Of a stretch of DNA of 64,000 nucleotides, positions 1 through 8,705 are shown in pieces. Origin of the DNA: Nitratireductor aestuarii (GTDB lineage: Bacteria > Pseudomonadota > Alphaproteobacteria > Rhizobiales > Rhizobiaceae); the NCBI RefSeq assembly GCF_014641695.1, contig NZ_BMIF01000014.1:34999-98998 (forward strand), written 5' to 3'. The notes beneath the pieces were generated by a model. That model did no database searches and had not been told where the DNA came from. It saw nothing but the letters and a program-made list of their open reading frames with translations. Every line of letters starts with the position of its first letter. The first letter of the stretch is position 1. The translations under genes and the position numbers were made by a program.

Positions 1-19
1 TCGGTAAGGAGGAGGAAAC

Positions 20-847
20 ATGACCACGATCGCCCTGATTGGCGCCGGCGGAAAGATGGGCTACCGGCTCGCGGGCAAGCTGAAGGACAGCCGCTTTTCG
101 CTGCGATGCGCGGAGGTGAGCGTTGCCGGACGCGAGCGCCTGAAGAACGGCCTCGGACTGGAGGCCATGGACACGACCAACGCGATCAGTGGCGCCGAAG
201 TGGTCATCCTTGCCGTGCCAGACACAGCCATCGGAAAGGTGTCTGCTTCCATAGAAAAGGATCTGAAGCCCGGCACGATGCTGGTGATCCTCGATGCTGC
301 TGCTCCGTTTGCCGGGCACCTGCCCGCGCGCACCGACCTCACGTATTTCGTGACCCATCCCTGCCATCCGCCGATCTTCAACGATGAAACCGAGATGGAG
401 GCGAAGCGTGATTTCTTCGGTGGCGTAGCTGCCAAGCAGCATATCGTTTCCGCCCTGATGCAGGGGCCGGAGGAGGATTATGCCCTGGGTGAGGAGATCG
501 CCAAGATCATCTGGGCTCCCGTCATGCGCTCCCATCGCATATCGGTCGAGCAGCTTGCAATGCTGGAACCGGGCCTCTCCGAAACCCTTTGCGCGAGCCT
601 TCTCGATGTCATGCGTGAGGCGCTCGACGAGGTAACCGCTCGCGGTGTGCCGCGTGAGGCCGCCCGCGATTTCCTGCTCGGCCACATGAACGTTCTCGCC
701 GCAGTGATCTTCGAGGAAACGCCCGGCGTCTTCTCCGACGCGTGCAACAAGGCGATCGAGTTCGGCAAGCCGATGCTGATGCGCGACGACTGGAAGCGCA
801 TCTTCGATCCCGAGGAACTCGAAGCGTCGATCCGCAGGATTACCTGA
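20..847 (+). CDS. apnO: D-apionate oxidoisomerase (ApnO-like)
   Basis: A 275-residue NAD-dependent dehydrogenase-fold protein with a GAGGKMG dinucleotide-binding loop at residues 8-14 and a helical C-terminal half of the PGDH_C (phosphogluconate dehydrogenase-like) type. In the known D-apiose/apionate pathway ApnO converts D-apionate to 3-oxo-isoapionate in the cytosol. The start is set by a strong GGAGGAGG ribosome site 6-8 bases upstream. It is followed immediately by an apionate lactonase and an isoapionate-type kinase, which is the main support for the name. A TAA at 5-7 may be the stop of an upstream gene outside the window; in this pathway that could be the RuBisCO-like OiaX, but this cannot be seen. 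A generic beta-hydroxyacid dehydrogenase role remains possible. Confidence 0.78.
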   Translation: MTTIALIGAGGKMGYRLAGKLKDSRFSLRCAEVSVAGRERLKNGLGLEAMDTTNAISGAEVVILAVPDTAIGKVSASIEKDLKPGTMLVILDAAAPFAGHLPARTDLTYFVTHPCHPPIFNDETEMEAKRDFFGGVAAKQHIVSALMQGPEEDYALGEEIAKIIWAPVMRSHRISVEQLAMLEPGLSETLCASLLDVMREALDEVTARGVPREAARDFLLGHMNVLAAVIFEETPGVFSDACNKAIEFGKPMLMRDDWKRIFDPEELEASIRRIT

Positions 848-892
848 ACCGTCGCTTTGCGCATCCGCCATCCCTGTCGTTTGGGACCTGAC

Positions 893-2791
893 ATGAACCG
901 CGACCTTGCCATTCTTCTGACGGGCACCGACGAGCCACAGCCGGAACGACGCACGTTGAGGGCTGGCGCTCTTTCAGTCTCGCTTGAAGGCGGAAACCTG
1001 CGAGCGATCCGCTGGCACGGCGTGGAAGCCGTGCGTGCGATCAGCTATCTCGTGCGGGACGAGAACTGGGGCACCTACGCTGCAGATCTGAGCGCCGCCA
1101 AGATCGAGGAAGGCCCCGACGGCTTTTCGGTCCGATATTCCGGCACCTGCACGAGCGGCAGTGGAGCCTCCCTGCGGTTCGATGCGCGGATTGAAGGAAA
1201 GGCCGAGGGCGAGCTCGTTTTCGAGGTCAGCGCCGTTTCCGACCGGGATTTTTCCACGAACCGGACCGGCTTCAACATCCTTCACCCGATCGTTGGTGTT
1301 GCCGGCGCACCGGCGATCGTCGAACACGTCGACGGGACGGTCGAGCAATCCAGCTTTCCGCTGGTAATCGATCCGGCGCAACCCTTCCTTGCCATGCGGG
1401 CGATTTCCCACGAAGTGATGCCGGGGGTGCGGGCGACCGTGCGCATGGAAGGCGACACGTTCGAGATGGAAGATCAGCGCAACTGGTCCGATGCCTCGTT
1501 CAAGACCTATGTTCGCCCGCTCGCCCTGCCCTGGCCTTACGTGCTGGCTGCCGGTGAGACGATGGTGCAGACCATCACGGTGACGTTCGCCGGTGAACCT
1601 GCACGGAAAGTGGCAGCGGCTGCCTCCGACGTGATTGGTATCGAGGTCGGGGCCCCAACGGAGAAAGCCGCCCCCGCTTTCGGATTGAACATCACGCCGG
1701 AAGAAATTTCCGCGACACTTTCTACGCTGAGCCATCTGCAGGCGATCGCGCCGCGCCACCTCATCTTTTCCTATGATCCGTTGCAGGGTCATGGTGAAGA
1801 CGCCCTCCAGAATTTCCGTAGACTGCAGCAGAGTTTTCCCGTCCCCGTAACGCTGGAATTCACCCTTCCCTGCAGATCCGATCCAGCGGCGGAACTTGAT
1901 GTGCTGGCCCGCGAGATTGCCCGGAGCGGCCTTGACCTGGATGCTTTGGTCGTGGTTCCGGCACCTGATCTGAAATCGACCCCGCCGGGTAGCGTCTGGC
2001 CGGATTGTCCGCCGCTTGACGAGATCTACCAGGCCGCGCGTGATCGATTTCCGAACCTGCGGCTGGGCGGCGGGATGCTCAGCTATTTCACCGAGCTGAA
2101 CCGCAAGCGCGTTCCCGCCGACCATCTCGACTTTGTGACCCATACGACGAGCCCGATCGTCCATGCTGCAGACGACCTGAGCGTCATGGAGACGCTGGAA
2201 GCCCTGCCCTTCATCACCGCATCCGTCCGCGAGATCTATGGCGACAAACCTTATCGCATCGGCCCCTCCACCATCGGGATGCGCCACAACCCCTATGGCG
2301 CGGGGCTGGCAGCTAGCGACGGACGCACCCGGCGGACGATGGTCACGGAAGATCCACGCCAGCGCGGGCTGTTCGCGGCGGCCTGGATGATCGGCTATGC
2401 CGCTGCAACGGCGGACGCAGGGCTTGAAGCGCTGACGCTCGGCGCCCTGGCGGGTCCCTTTGGCGTGGTGGAGGACGATAAGCGGCGACCCGCCTTCCAT
2501 GCCGCACGTGCACTGGCACAGCTTTCCGGGCAGCCCTTGCGCCGTGTTCATTCGTCAAATTCCGGCGCTGTCCTCGGACTTTCCACCGGATCGGCGCTTG
2601 TTGTGGCCAACACGACGAACGAAGCCGTTTTACTGTCCCTGCCCCAAGTCAGCCGCGTAGAGGTTCTGGATCAGAAAACGGCAGCTACGGCTCGCCACGC
2701 CGACCAGCTTCCCTCACGAGACTGCCCGGGCAAACGGCTCCGGCTTGGTGCTTATGGCATAGCCATTTGCCAGCTTCCAGGTGATGCATGA
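893..2791 (+). CDS. apnL: D-apionate lactonase (ApnL-like)
   Basis: A 632-residue protein starting LAILLTGTDEPQPERR and containing the N-terminal phrase SYLVRDENWGTYA, which I recognise as the D-apionate lactonase family. The known reaction is hydrolysis of D-apionolactone to D-apionate, feeding the adjacent ApnO. No signal peptide is visible, so it is probably cytosolic. ATG 893 is chosen over an upstream TTG at 857 because the family similarity begins there; the ribosome site (GGGAC) is weak, so translation may be coupled to apnO 45 bases upstream. The last four bases overlap the start of the kinase gene (ATGA). Assignment rests on family recall plus the complete apnO-apnL-oiaK order. Confidence 0.8.
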   Translation: MNRDLAILLTGTDEPQPERRTLRAGALSVSLEGGNLRAIRWHGVEAVRAISYLVRDENWGTYAADLSAAKIEEGPDGFSVRYSGTCTSGSGASLRFDARIEGKAEGELVFEVSAVSDRDFSTNRTGFNILHPIVGVAGAPAIVEHVDGTVEQSSFPLVIDPAQPFLAMRAISHEVMPGVRATVRMEGDTFEMEDQRNWSDASFKTYVRPLALPWPYVLAAGETMVQTITVTFAGEPARKVAAAASDVIGIEVGAPTEKAAPAFGLNITPEEISATLSTLSHLQAIAPRHLIFSYDPLQGHGEDALQNFRRLQQSFPVPVTLEFTLPCRSDPAAELDVLAREIARSGLDLDALVVVPAPDLKSTPPGSVWPDCPPLDEIYQAARDRFPNLRLGGGMLSYFTELNRKRVPADHLDFVTHTTSPIVHAADDLSVMETLEALPFITASVREIYGDKPYRIGPSTIGMRHNPYGAGLAASDGRTRRTMVTEDPRQRGLFAAAWMIGYAAATADAGLEALTLGALAGPFGVVEDDKRRPAFHAARALAQLSGQPLRRVHSSNSGAVLGLSTGSALVVANTTNEAVLLSLPQVSRVEVLDQKTAATARHADQLPSRDCPGKRLRLGAYGIAICQLPGDA

Positions 2792-4086
2792 CGCCGCTGC
2801 TTTCCTGGTATGGCGATGACCTGACAGGGTCAACCGACGTGATGGAAGCGCTGGAACTGCGCGGCATTTCAGCAGTACTGTTCACGGACATACCCGATAC
2901 CGGACAGCGTGCGCAGTTCGCCGGGCGGGAAGCCATCGGGATCGCCGGCACAAGCCGCAGCGAGACGCCCCAATGGATGGACGCTAACCTTCCAGCGATC
3001 TTTGAGGCGCTGCGCGACACAGGCGCAGAACTCTGCCACTACAAAATCTGCTCCACCTTTGATTCCGCGCCGCATGTGGGATCAATTGGGCGGGCTCTCG
3101 ATATCGGAGCGCGTGTCTTCAATCAGGCAACCACACCCGTTGTCGTTGGCGCGCCGCAGCTGCGCCGTTATACGGCCTTCGGCAACCTTTTTGCCGGCTT
3201 TCGTGAGTCAAATTACCGGATCGATCGGCACCCCGTCATGAGCCGTCATCCCGTCACGCCGATGGACGAAGCCGACCTGCGCCTGCATCTCTCCCGCCAG
3301 ACGGAAAAGCCCATCGACCTGATCGATCTCGTCACCCTGAAGCGAGATCCGTCTGAGGAGGAACTGGACGCTTTCTTCACGGCGCCGGTGGTCCTGCTGG
3401 ATGTGCTGGACGACGAGACCCAGCGCATTGTTGGACGACATCTGTGGCGTCGCCGCGCCCAGTCACCCTTCGTGGTCGGCTCGTCCGGCATCGAATATGC
3501 CCTCACCGCCTCCGGCTCAGGCACACCGCTGGCAGGCCGCAATCGCCTGTTCCATGAGCCTGGCTCGCGAGGGCCGATTGCGGTTGTTTCCGGGTCCATG
3601 TCGCCGACCACAGAGCGCCAGATCCGCTTTTCCGCCGACCGGGGGTTTGCGCCCATCTCGGTTTCCGCCACCCAGTTGATCAGCCCGGCCTCGTCTGCGG
3701 AAATTGCGCGCGCAGTCGAGGAGGCCAGCGCAGCGCTGATTGAGGGCAAAAGCCCAATCCTGTTTACCGCCATGGGCGGGGAAACCGCCCAGATCGACAC
3801 AGCCGGTCAGGGTCACCGCATAGGACGCTCGCTCGGTCAGGCGCTTGCGCAACTTGTCGCGCGGCATGGGCTTCACCGTGCCGTCGTCGCCGGTGGTGAC
3901 ACTTCCAGCCATGCGATCGCCGAACTCGGCATCTATGCGCTGGAATGCCTTATGCCTTTGCCGAATTCACCTGGTTCGCCGCTATGCCTTGCGCATCGTG
4001 CGGCCGGGTCCGGCAATCTGGAAATCGCCTTCAAGGGCGGTCAGGTCGGGCAGGATGATTACTTTGTACTGGTGCGCGACATCTAG
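2788..4086 (+). CDS. oiaK: DUF1537 four-carbon acid-sugar kinase, probable 3-oxo-isoapionate kinase
   Basis: A 432-residue two-domain DUF1537 kinase. The N-terminal substrate domain carries GDDLTGSTD at residues 9-17, and the C-terminal nucleotide domain carries AGGDTSSHAI and a late glycine-rich FKGGQVGQDD. In the apionate pathway OiaK phosphorylates 3-oxo-isoapionate to its 4-phosphate, which a RuBisCO-like protein then cleaves. Overlap with apnL by ATGA indicates coupled translation. A second, only distantly similar DUF1537 kinase lies at 49078 next to an aldolase, so the two probably serve different acid sugars. The exact substrate is inferred from context rather than from active-site residues. 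Confidence 0.75.
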   Translation: MTPLLSWYGDDLTGSTDVMEALELRGISAVLFTDIPDTGQRAQFAGREAIGIAGTSRSETPQWMDANLPAIFEALRDTGAELCHYKICSTFDSAPHVGSIGRALDIGARVFNQATTPVVVGAPQLRRYTAFGNLFAGFRESNYRIDRHPVMSRHPVTPMDEADLRLHLSRQTEKPIDLIDLVTLKRDPSEEELDAFFTAPVVLLDVLDDETQRIVGRHLWRRRAQSPFVVGSSGIEYALTASGSGTPLAGRNRLFHEPGSRGPIAVVSGSMSPTTERQIRFSADRGFAPISVSATQLISPASSAEIARAVEEASAALIEGKSPILFTAMGGETAQIDTAGQGHRIGRSLGQALAQLVARHGLHRAVVAGGDTSSHAIAELGIYALECLMPLPNSPGSPLCLAHRAAGSGNLEIAFKGGQVGQDDYFVLVRDI

Positions 4087-4095
4087 TGGCGATGG

Positions 4096-4126
4096 TTGCT
4101 TGAGCACCATGGGGTATTGGTATAAT
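4096..4126 (+). promoter_or_regulatory. Candidate promoter for the sugar ABC operon
   Basis: A perfect TATAAT at 4121-4126 lies in the gap after oiaK, with TTGCTT at 4096-4101 (19-base spacer) or TTGAGC at 4100-4105 (15-base spacer) as possible -35 elements. Neither spacing is ideal. Downstream, CGGCTT-C-AAGCCG at about 4156-4168 forms a small hairpin just before the ribosome site of the binding-protein gene. It may allow the transporter to be expressed separately from the enzymes. Confidence 0.4.
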
Positions 4127-4194
4127 GAGTATGCCACAGCATTTCAGGAGGAGCCGTCGGCTTCAAGCCGGCGTCATTGATTGGGAGGTCAAAG

Positions 4195-5229
4195 ATGCTT
4201 CGTAGACTGTTCTTGTGTTCCACCGTACTTGTTGCTGCATTCGCCGGATCGGCAGGATCCGCCCTTGCGCTCGACCCGGAAAAGCCGGTGATTGCGCTTT
4301 CCAACTCCTTCTACGGTAATACCTGGCGCCGTCAGATGGTGGATGCCTTCACCGCCGAGGCCGAGACGGCCAAGGCTGAAGGCAAGATTGCCAACTTCGT
4401 CGTCCTGAACGGCGATGGCTCGGTTGCCCAGCAGAACAGCCAGATGGCTGAACTCATCCTGCGCGGCGTCGATGCCATCGCGATCAATGCGGCGTCTGAA
4501 ACCGCGTTGAACGGCCTTGCTGAAAAGGCCTGTGCGGCCGGGATCAAGATCATCGCCTTCGACAGCCTGCTAACGGCGGACTGCGCCTGGAAGCTTTCCT
4601 TCGATTTCACCGGTTACAAGACTGAGCAGGCAAAGAAGACCCTGGAGCTGATTGGCAACAAGGGCAACGTCATCGTTGTGCGCGGCGTGAAGGGCTCCGG
4701 CCCCGACAACCTGATGTATTCCGCCCAAAAGGCGGTGCTTGACGAGAACCCTGACGTGAAGATCGTGGCCGAAGTCTACGGGCAGGCAACCGCCTCTGTG
4801 GCGCAATCGGCGATTGCCAACGTGCTGCCAAGCCTGCCGCCCGTCGACGCGGTGCTCGCACAGGGCGGCAGCGATGACTTCGGCATTGCCCAGGCTTTCG
4901 AACAGGCTGGCGGCCCCTACGCGGAAAAGCTGCCGATCATTGAAGGCGGCGGCTCTTCGGACTTCGTGATCTGGTGGAACAAGCAGGCCGAGAAGGGCTA
5001 CAAGACAACCTCCATGAACACCACGCCCGGCATCGGTGGCGCTGCCTTCTGGCTCGCCTACGAGATCGTCAAGGGCGCCAATCCGCCGAAGGAAATGACC
5101 ATGCCGGTCGCCACTGTGGATGAGACCAACCTCGCCGACATGGCCAAGGACCTGAAGCCTGGCATGATCATCAGCCCGAGTTTCGACGAGGCGTGGGTGC
5201 AGGAGAACCTGATCAACAAATCGCACTAA
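4195..5229 (+). CDS. Periplasmic sugar-binding protein of ABC importer
   Basis: A 344-residue RbsB-like solute-binding protein (periplasmic binding protein type 1, Peripla_BP_4). Residues 1-25 are a typical Sec signal peptide ending SALA, followed by mature ALDPEKPVIALSNSFYGNTWRR. ATG 4195 is preferred to an upstream TTG at 4177 because GGGAGG at 4183-4188 is at the right distance and the signal peptide starts cleanly. It is the first gene of a three-gene importer. Position directly after apnO-apnL-oiaK suggests D-apiose, apionolactone or apionate as cargo, but ligand residues cannot be read with confidence. Confidence 0.85.
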   Translation: MLRRLFLCSTVLVAAFAGSAGSALALDPEKPVIALSNSFYGNTWRRQMVDAFTAEAETAKAEGKIANFVVLNGDGSVAQQNSQMAELILRGVDAIAINAASETALNGLAEKACAAGIKIIAFDSLLTADCAWKLSFDFTGYKTEQAKKTLELIGNKGNVIVVRGVKGSGPDNLMYSAQKAVLDENPDVKIVAEVYGQATASVAQSAIANVLPSLPPVDAVLAQGGSDDFGIAQAFEQAGGPYAEKLPIIEGGGSSDFVIWWNKQAEKGYKTTSMNTTPGIGGAAFWLAYEIVKGANPPKEMTMPVATVDETNLADMAKDLKPGMIISPSFDEAWVQENLINKSH

Positions 5230-5245
5230 TCAGGAAGCTTGGAGC

Positions 5246-5271
5246 GGCCGCTGGCTTAATGGCTGGCGGCC
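5246..5271 (+). other. Intercistronic hairpin after binding-protein gene
   Basis: GGCCGC at 5246-5251 and GCGGCC at 5266-5271 form a stem with partly paired flanks, 16 bases after the binding-protein stop and before the ATPase gene. There is no T-run, so it is more likely an mRNA-stabilising or attenuating stem that favours excess binding protein than a full terminator. Confidence 0.45.
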
Positions 5272-5299
5272 ACCCATTTGGCCAGGGACACTACAGCCG

Positions 5300-7753
5300 A
5301 TGCTAGACGCGATGCTCGAGCCCGCGCCGACCGCTGTTCCGCTCGACGCAAACCGGGAAGCCCTCCTGAGGCTTCAATCGATCGGCAAGAGCTACGGCAG
5401 CACACGCGCCAACCACGACATCAATCTTGAAATCCATGCGGGCGAAGTGCTTGGCCTCGTCGGAGCGAATGGTGCGGGCAAGTCGACACTGATGCGCATT
5501 CTGTGCGGCGTTACGATGCCGAGTGACGGCACGATGAGACTTGCGGGCGAGCCTCTGGACCTTGCGGCCTTCTCGCCGGCTGAAGCACGCAGGCGCGGAA
5601 TCCGCATCGCCTGGCAGGAGCTGTCGCTGTCGCCAAATCTCAGCGTCGCTGAGAATTTCTACGTCGAACAACCGCAATTTGCTCGGCTCAATCCGCTGTG
5701 GCTGAGGGACTATCATCGCCTTGCCAAAGAAGCACTCGAGCGGATCTTTCCGGGCGCCCGGGTGCCCACGAGCCAGCTGGTCGGAGAACTCTCCATTGCC
5801 GAACGGCAGATGGTGGAAATCGCGCGCGCGGCGAGCGACCCACAGCTGAAGCTTTTGATCCTCGACGAGCCCACCTCTTCGCTTGGGGCGGAACGCAGCA
5901 GGCAGTTGCGCAGCTTCGTCCGCAATCTCACCGCGCGCGGCATCGGCGTCATCTTCATCAGCCACAAGCTGTCCGAGGTGATCGACATCTCCGACCGGGT
6001 GGTCGCCATGCGCAACGGTCAGGTCGTCTGGGTCCGGCAAGCGGAAGGAACAAGCATCGCCGATCTCGTCGACGCCATGGGCGGCGCTGGTGCGGCCCAG
6101 GAGCGGCTCGCGCGGGAGCACGTCAGTGACGGAGAGGTGCGCGTGAGGCTTTCGGGCGATCGCTTCGGTCCGGAACCCATTGAGCTGAAATCGGGAGAAA
6201 TCATCGGCATTGCCGGGCTGGAAGGCAGCGGTCAGCGGGATCTGCTGGCTGCACTTTTCTCGCGCAAGCCTCCGGCCGACATCATGAGGAACGGTCGGAC
6301 CCGCTATGTCTCGGGCGATCGCGGCTACGAAGGCGTTTTTCCGCTCTGGAGTGTACTGGACAACATCTCCATCGGCCGCATTGCGAGACGGTCGCCACTT
6401 TCGCTCGTACGCGATGGGCAGGAGCGGCCTGTGGCGCGTGAACGCGCCCGCCGTCTGGCCCTGGATGAACAGCGACTCGATTCCAATATTCTCGACCTCT
6501 CCGGCGGCAACCAGCAGAAGGCGCTGGTGGCGCGTGCGCTCGATGAGGACGCCGACATCATCCTCCTTGATGATCCGACGCGCGGCGTCGACATCGCCGC
6601 CAAGGGAGATTTTTACCGGCTGGTGCGCGAGATCGCCAACGCGGGCAAGCTGGTGATCTGGCATTCCACCGAGGATCTCGAATTCCTTCAATGCGACCGC
6701 GTACTGGTCTTCGCTGGCGGCGAAATTGTCGCGGAGCTGACGGGCAGCGACATTTCGGAGGAAGCCATTGTTGCAGCCTCCTTCCTGCAACCCAAGAAAC
6801 CACCGGAGGCACCCTCCGAGGGACGCACCAGGGTGATCGCCACGGCGCTGCGCGCCATTCCGTTCGTGAGCCTGCTCGCCGTCTTTGCCATCATGACGTC
6901 CATCAATCCGCTGGTTGCTTCCACCTTCGGGCTCGAACTTCTGCTAGCGCCAGCCGTGACGCTGGTGCTCATCGCGCTGGCACAGATGTTTGTCGTGGGC
7001 GGCAGCGAAATCGACCTTGGCGTGGGAGGCTTCACCGGGTTCATCAACGTCGTGAGTGCAACCATTCTCGTCGCCTCGCCGCTTCTCGGGATAGGCGCGC
7101 TAGTCGCCGGCCTGCTCGGCTATGCTCTGATCGGCTTCATCATTCAGGCGCGCGCCATTCCCGCGATTGTTGTAACGCTCGGCGCATCCTTCATCTGGAT
7201 GGGCATGGGGCAAACCATTCAGTCCTCGCCGGGAGGTTCAGCACCATCGTGGCTGGCGCCGTTGTTCAACTGGTCACTTTGGGGCCTGCCGACCCCGCTC
7301 ATCCTGATCGCGCTTGCTGGAATGGTCGCCGTTTGCCTCGACCGGTCGCCAACCGGTACGATCCTGCGCGCCTTCGGCTCAGGCACCCGGGCGCTTGAAC
7401 GCGCCGGCTGGTCACCGATCCGCTATGCCATGCTGCGCTATGTCATCGCCGCAGCCTTCGCCATGGTTGCCGGCCTCTACGTCACCGCCACGAACCATGC
7501 GAGCGACATCAACGCAGGCGCTTCCTTCACGCTGCTCTCGATCGCTGCGGTGGTCATCGGCGGCTGCCAGCTTCTGGGCGGTTTCATCGCGCCACTGGGC
7601 GTGGTTGCAGGCGCGGTGACGCTGGCGCTGATCGGTGCGCTGCTCGCCTCGCTCGGCGTCAACACGGACTATAACGCTGCGGTTCAGGGTAGCCTGCTGA
7701 TCGCGATCCTGGCCTTGCAGGCACTTGCTCTGAGGAGGCGCAAAAATGGCTGA
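5300..7753 (+). CDS. Fused sugar ABC ATPase-permease (RbsA-RbsC fusion)
   Basis: An 817-residue fusion. Residues 1 to about 495 are a tandem RbsA-type ATPase: the first half has Walker A GANGAGKST at 55-63, a SIAERQ signature near 160 and Walker B LLILDEPTSS. The second half has a degenerate P-loop GLEGSGQRD, as is normal for RbsA, then LSGGNQQK near 400 and LLDDPTRGVD. From about 505 the chain runs straight into an RbsC-type membrane domain (BPD_transp_2) with repeated hydrophobic segments to the C-terminus. Usual RbsA is about 500 residues and usual RbsC about 320, so this is a clean full-length fusion. No stop or frameshift is seen at the junction. It overlaps the next permease gene by 8 bases. 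The importer would thus contain one fused and one free permease half. Confidence 0.88.
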   Translation: MLDAMLEPAPTAVPLDANREALLRLQSIGKSYGSTRANHDINLEIHAGEVLGLVGANGAGKSTLMRILCGVTMPSDGTMRLAGEPLDLAAFSPAEARRRGIRIAWQELSLSPNLSVAENFYVEQPQFARLNPLWLRDYHRLAKEALERIFPGARVPTSQLVGELSIAERQMVEIARAASDPQLKLLILDEPTSSLGAERSRQLRSFVRNLTARGIGVIFISHKLSEVIDISDRVVAMRNGQVVWVRQAEGTSIADLVDAMGGAGAAQERLAREHVSDGEVRVRLSGDRFGPEPIELKSGEIIGIAGLEGSGQRDLLAALFSRKPPADIMRNGRTRYVSGDRGYEGVFPLWSVLDNISIGRIARRSPLSLVRDGQERPVARERARRLALDEQRLDSNILDLSGGNQQKALVARALDEDADIILLDDPTRGVDIAAKGDFYRLVREIANAGKLVIWHSTEDLEFLQCDRVLVFAGGEIVAELTGSDISEEAIVAASFLQPKKPPEAPSEGRTRVIATALRAIPFVSLLAVFAIMTSINPLVASTFGLELLLAPAVTLVLIALAQMFVVGGSEIDLGVGGFTGFINVVSATILVASPLLGIGALVAGLLGYALIGFIIQARAIPAIVVTLGASFIWMGMGQTIQSSPGGSAPSWLAPLFNWSLWGLPTPLILIALAGMVAVCLDRSPTGTILRAFGSGTRALERAGWSPIRYAMLRYVIAAAFAMVAGLYVTATNHASDINAGASFTLLSIAAVVIGGCQLLGGFIAPLGVVAGAVTLALIGALLASLGVNTDYNAAVQGSLLIAILALQALALRRRKNG

Positions 7754-8702
7754 AAGTCTTGCTTTCCTGCGCCGCCACCGCTGGGTCTGGCCCCTCATCG
7801 GCATCCTGATCCTCTGGGCCGCGCTGACCGTGCTCACGTCGCGCTTCAGCCTCTATTCGCTGAGCGGCATCGCCATTTCATCGTCCTTCCTGCTGCTCCC
7901 GGCCTTCGGGCAGATGCTGGTGATCACTACGGGACGCGGCAACATCGACCTCTCCATCCCAAGCACCGTAACACTTGCAGCCTACGTCAGCGTCATGACG
8001 TCGGACGGCACGAATGCAGGCTTTGCGCTCACCCTCGCCGCCGTGCTGGCGATTGGTCTGGGCGTTGGCATTTTCAACGCCTTCCTGGTTCTGGTGGTTC
8101 GCATCCCCGCGATGATCGCAACGCTGGCGAGCGGCTACATTCTTGCAACCGGCGTGATGATCGTGAATGCGCGGATCGGCATGTTCAGCCGCGCGCCGCT
8201 ACATGGCTGGCTTTCCACGGGAAGGGTTGGAAGTCTCCCCGTGATGCTCATCATTGCGGTGTTGGTCGCCATCGCTGCCGGCTTCCTGCTTTCACGAAGC
8301 GCCTACGGGCGGCAGCTTTTCGCGGTGGGCCAGAGCCAGGAGGCAGCGCGACTGGCGGGCGTCAGGGTGAAGCGCATCATTGCCTCGACCTTCGTCTGCA
8401 GCGCCCTGCTCTCTTCCGTGACCGGTCTGCTGCTGTCGGGCTATGCGGGCGGCGCATTCCTTGAAATGGGAACGCCATATCTCCTGCAGTCCGTCGGCGC
8501 AGTGGTGCTCGGAGGTACGCTAATCGCGGGCGGGAGCGCGACCGCATTCGGCACGCTTCTCGGAGCCATGCTGCTCGTGATGATCGTCACCACCATGCAG
8601 ATTGCCGGCCTCCCGCCTGGCACGCAGGACATCCTGCAAGGTGTGGTGATTATCGGCGTCCTCTCGCTTGCTGGCGCCCGGATGGGTCGCAGCTCGAGCT
8701 GA
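7746..8702 (+). CDS. Sugar ABC importer permease (RbsC-like)
   Basis: A 318-residue inner-membrane permease of the BPD_transp_2 family with 8-10 hydrophobic segments, ending in polar GARMGRSSS. The hallmark GRGNIDLSI near residue 60 matches the conserved GxxxDLSVG region of RbsC-like permeases. The ATG lies inside the end of the fused ATPase-permease gene, preceded by GAGGAGGCG, so translation is coupled. It presumably pairs with the membrane half of the fusion to make a heterodimeric pore. The gene ends 3 bases before the convergent ThDP enzyme gene, and no terminator is visible between them. Confidence 0.85.
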   Translation: MAESLAFLRRHRWVWPLIGILILWAALTVLTSRFSLYSLSGIAISSSFLLLPAFGQMLVITTGRGNIDLSIPSTVTLAAYVSVMTSDGTNAGFALTLAAVLAIGLGVGIFNAFLVLVVRIPAMIATLASGYILATGVMIVNARIGMFSRAPLHGWLSTGRVGSLPVMLIIAVLVAIAAGFLLSRSAYGRQLFAVGQSQEAARLAGVRVKRIIASTFVCSALLSSVTGLLLSGYAGGAFLEMGTPYLLQSVGAVVLGGTLIAGGSATAFGTLLGAMLLVMIVTTMQIAGLPPGTQDILQGVVIIGVLSLAGARMGRSSS

Positions 8703-8705
8703 AGA

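Noticed and set aside
974..2551. A 525-codon open frame on the minus strand
   Set aside because: It is the shadow of apnL; low-complexity composition and no start context.
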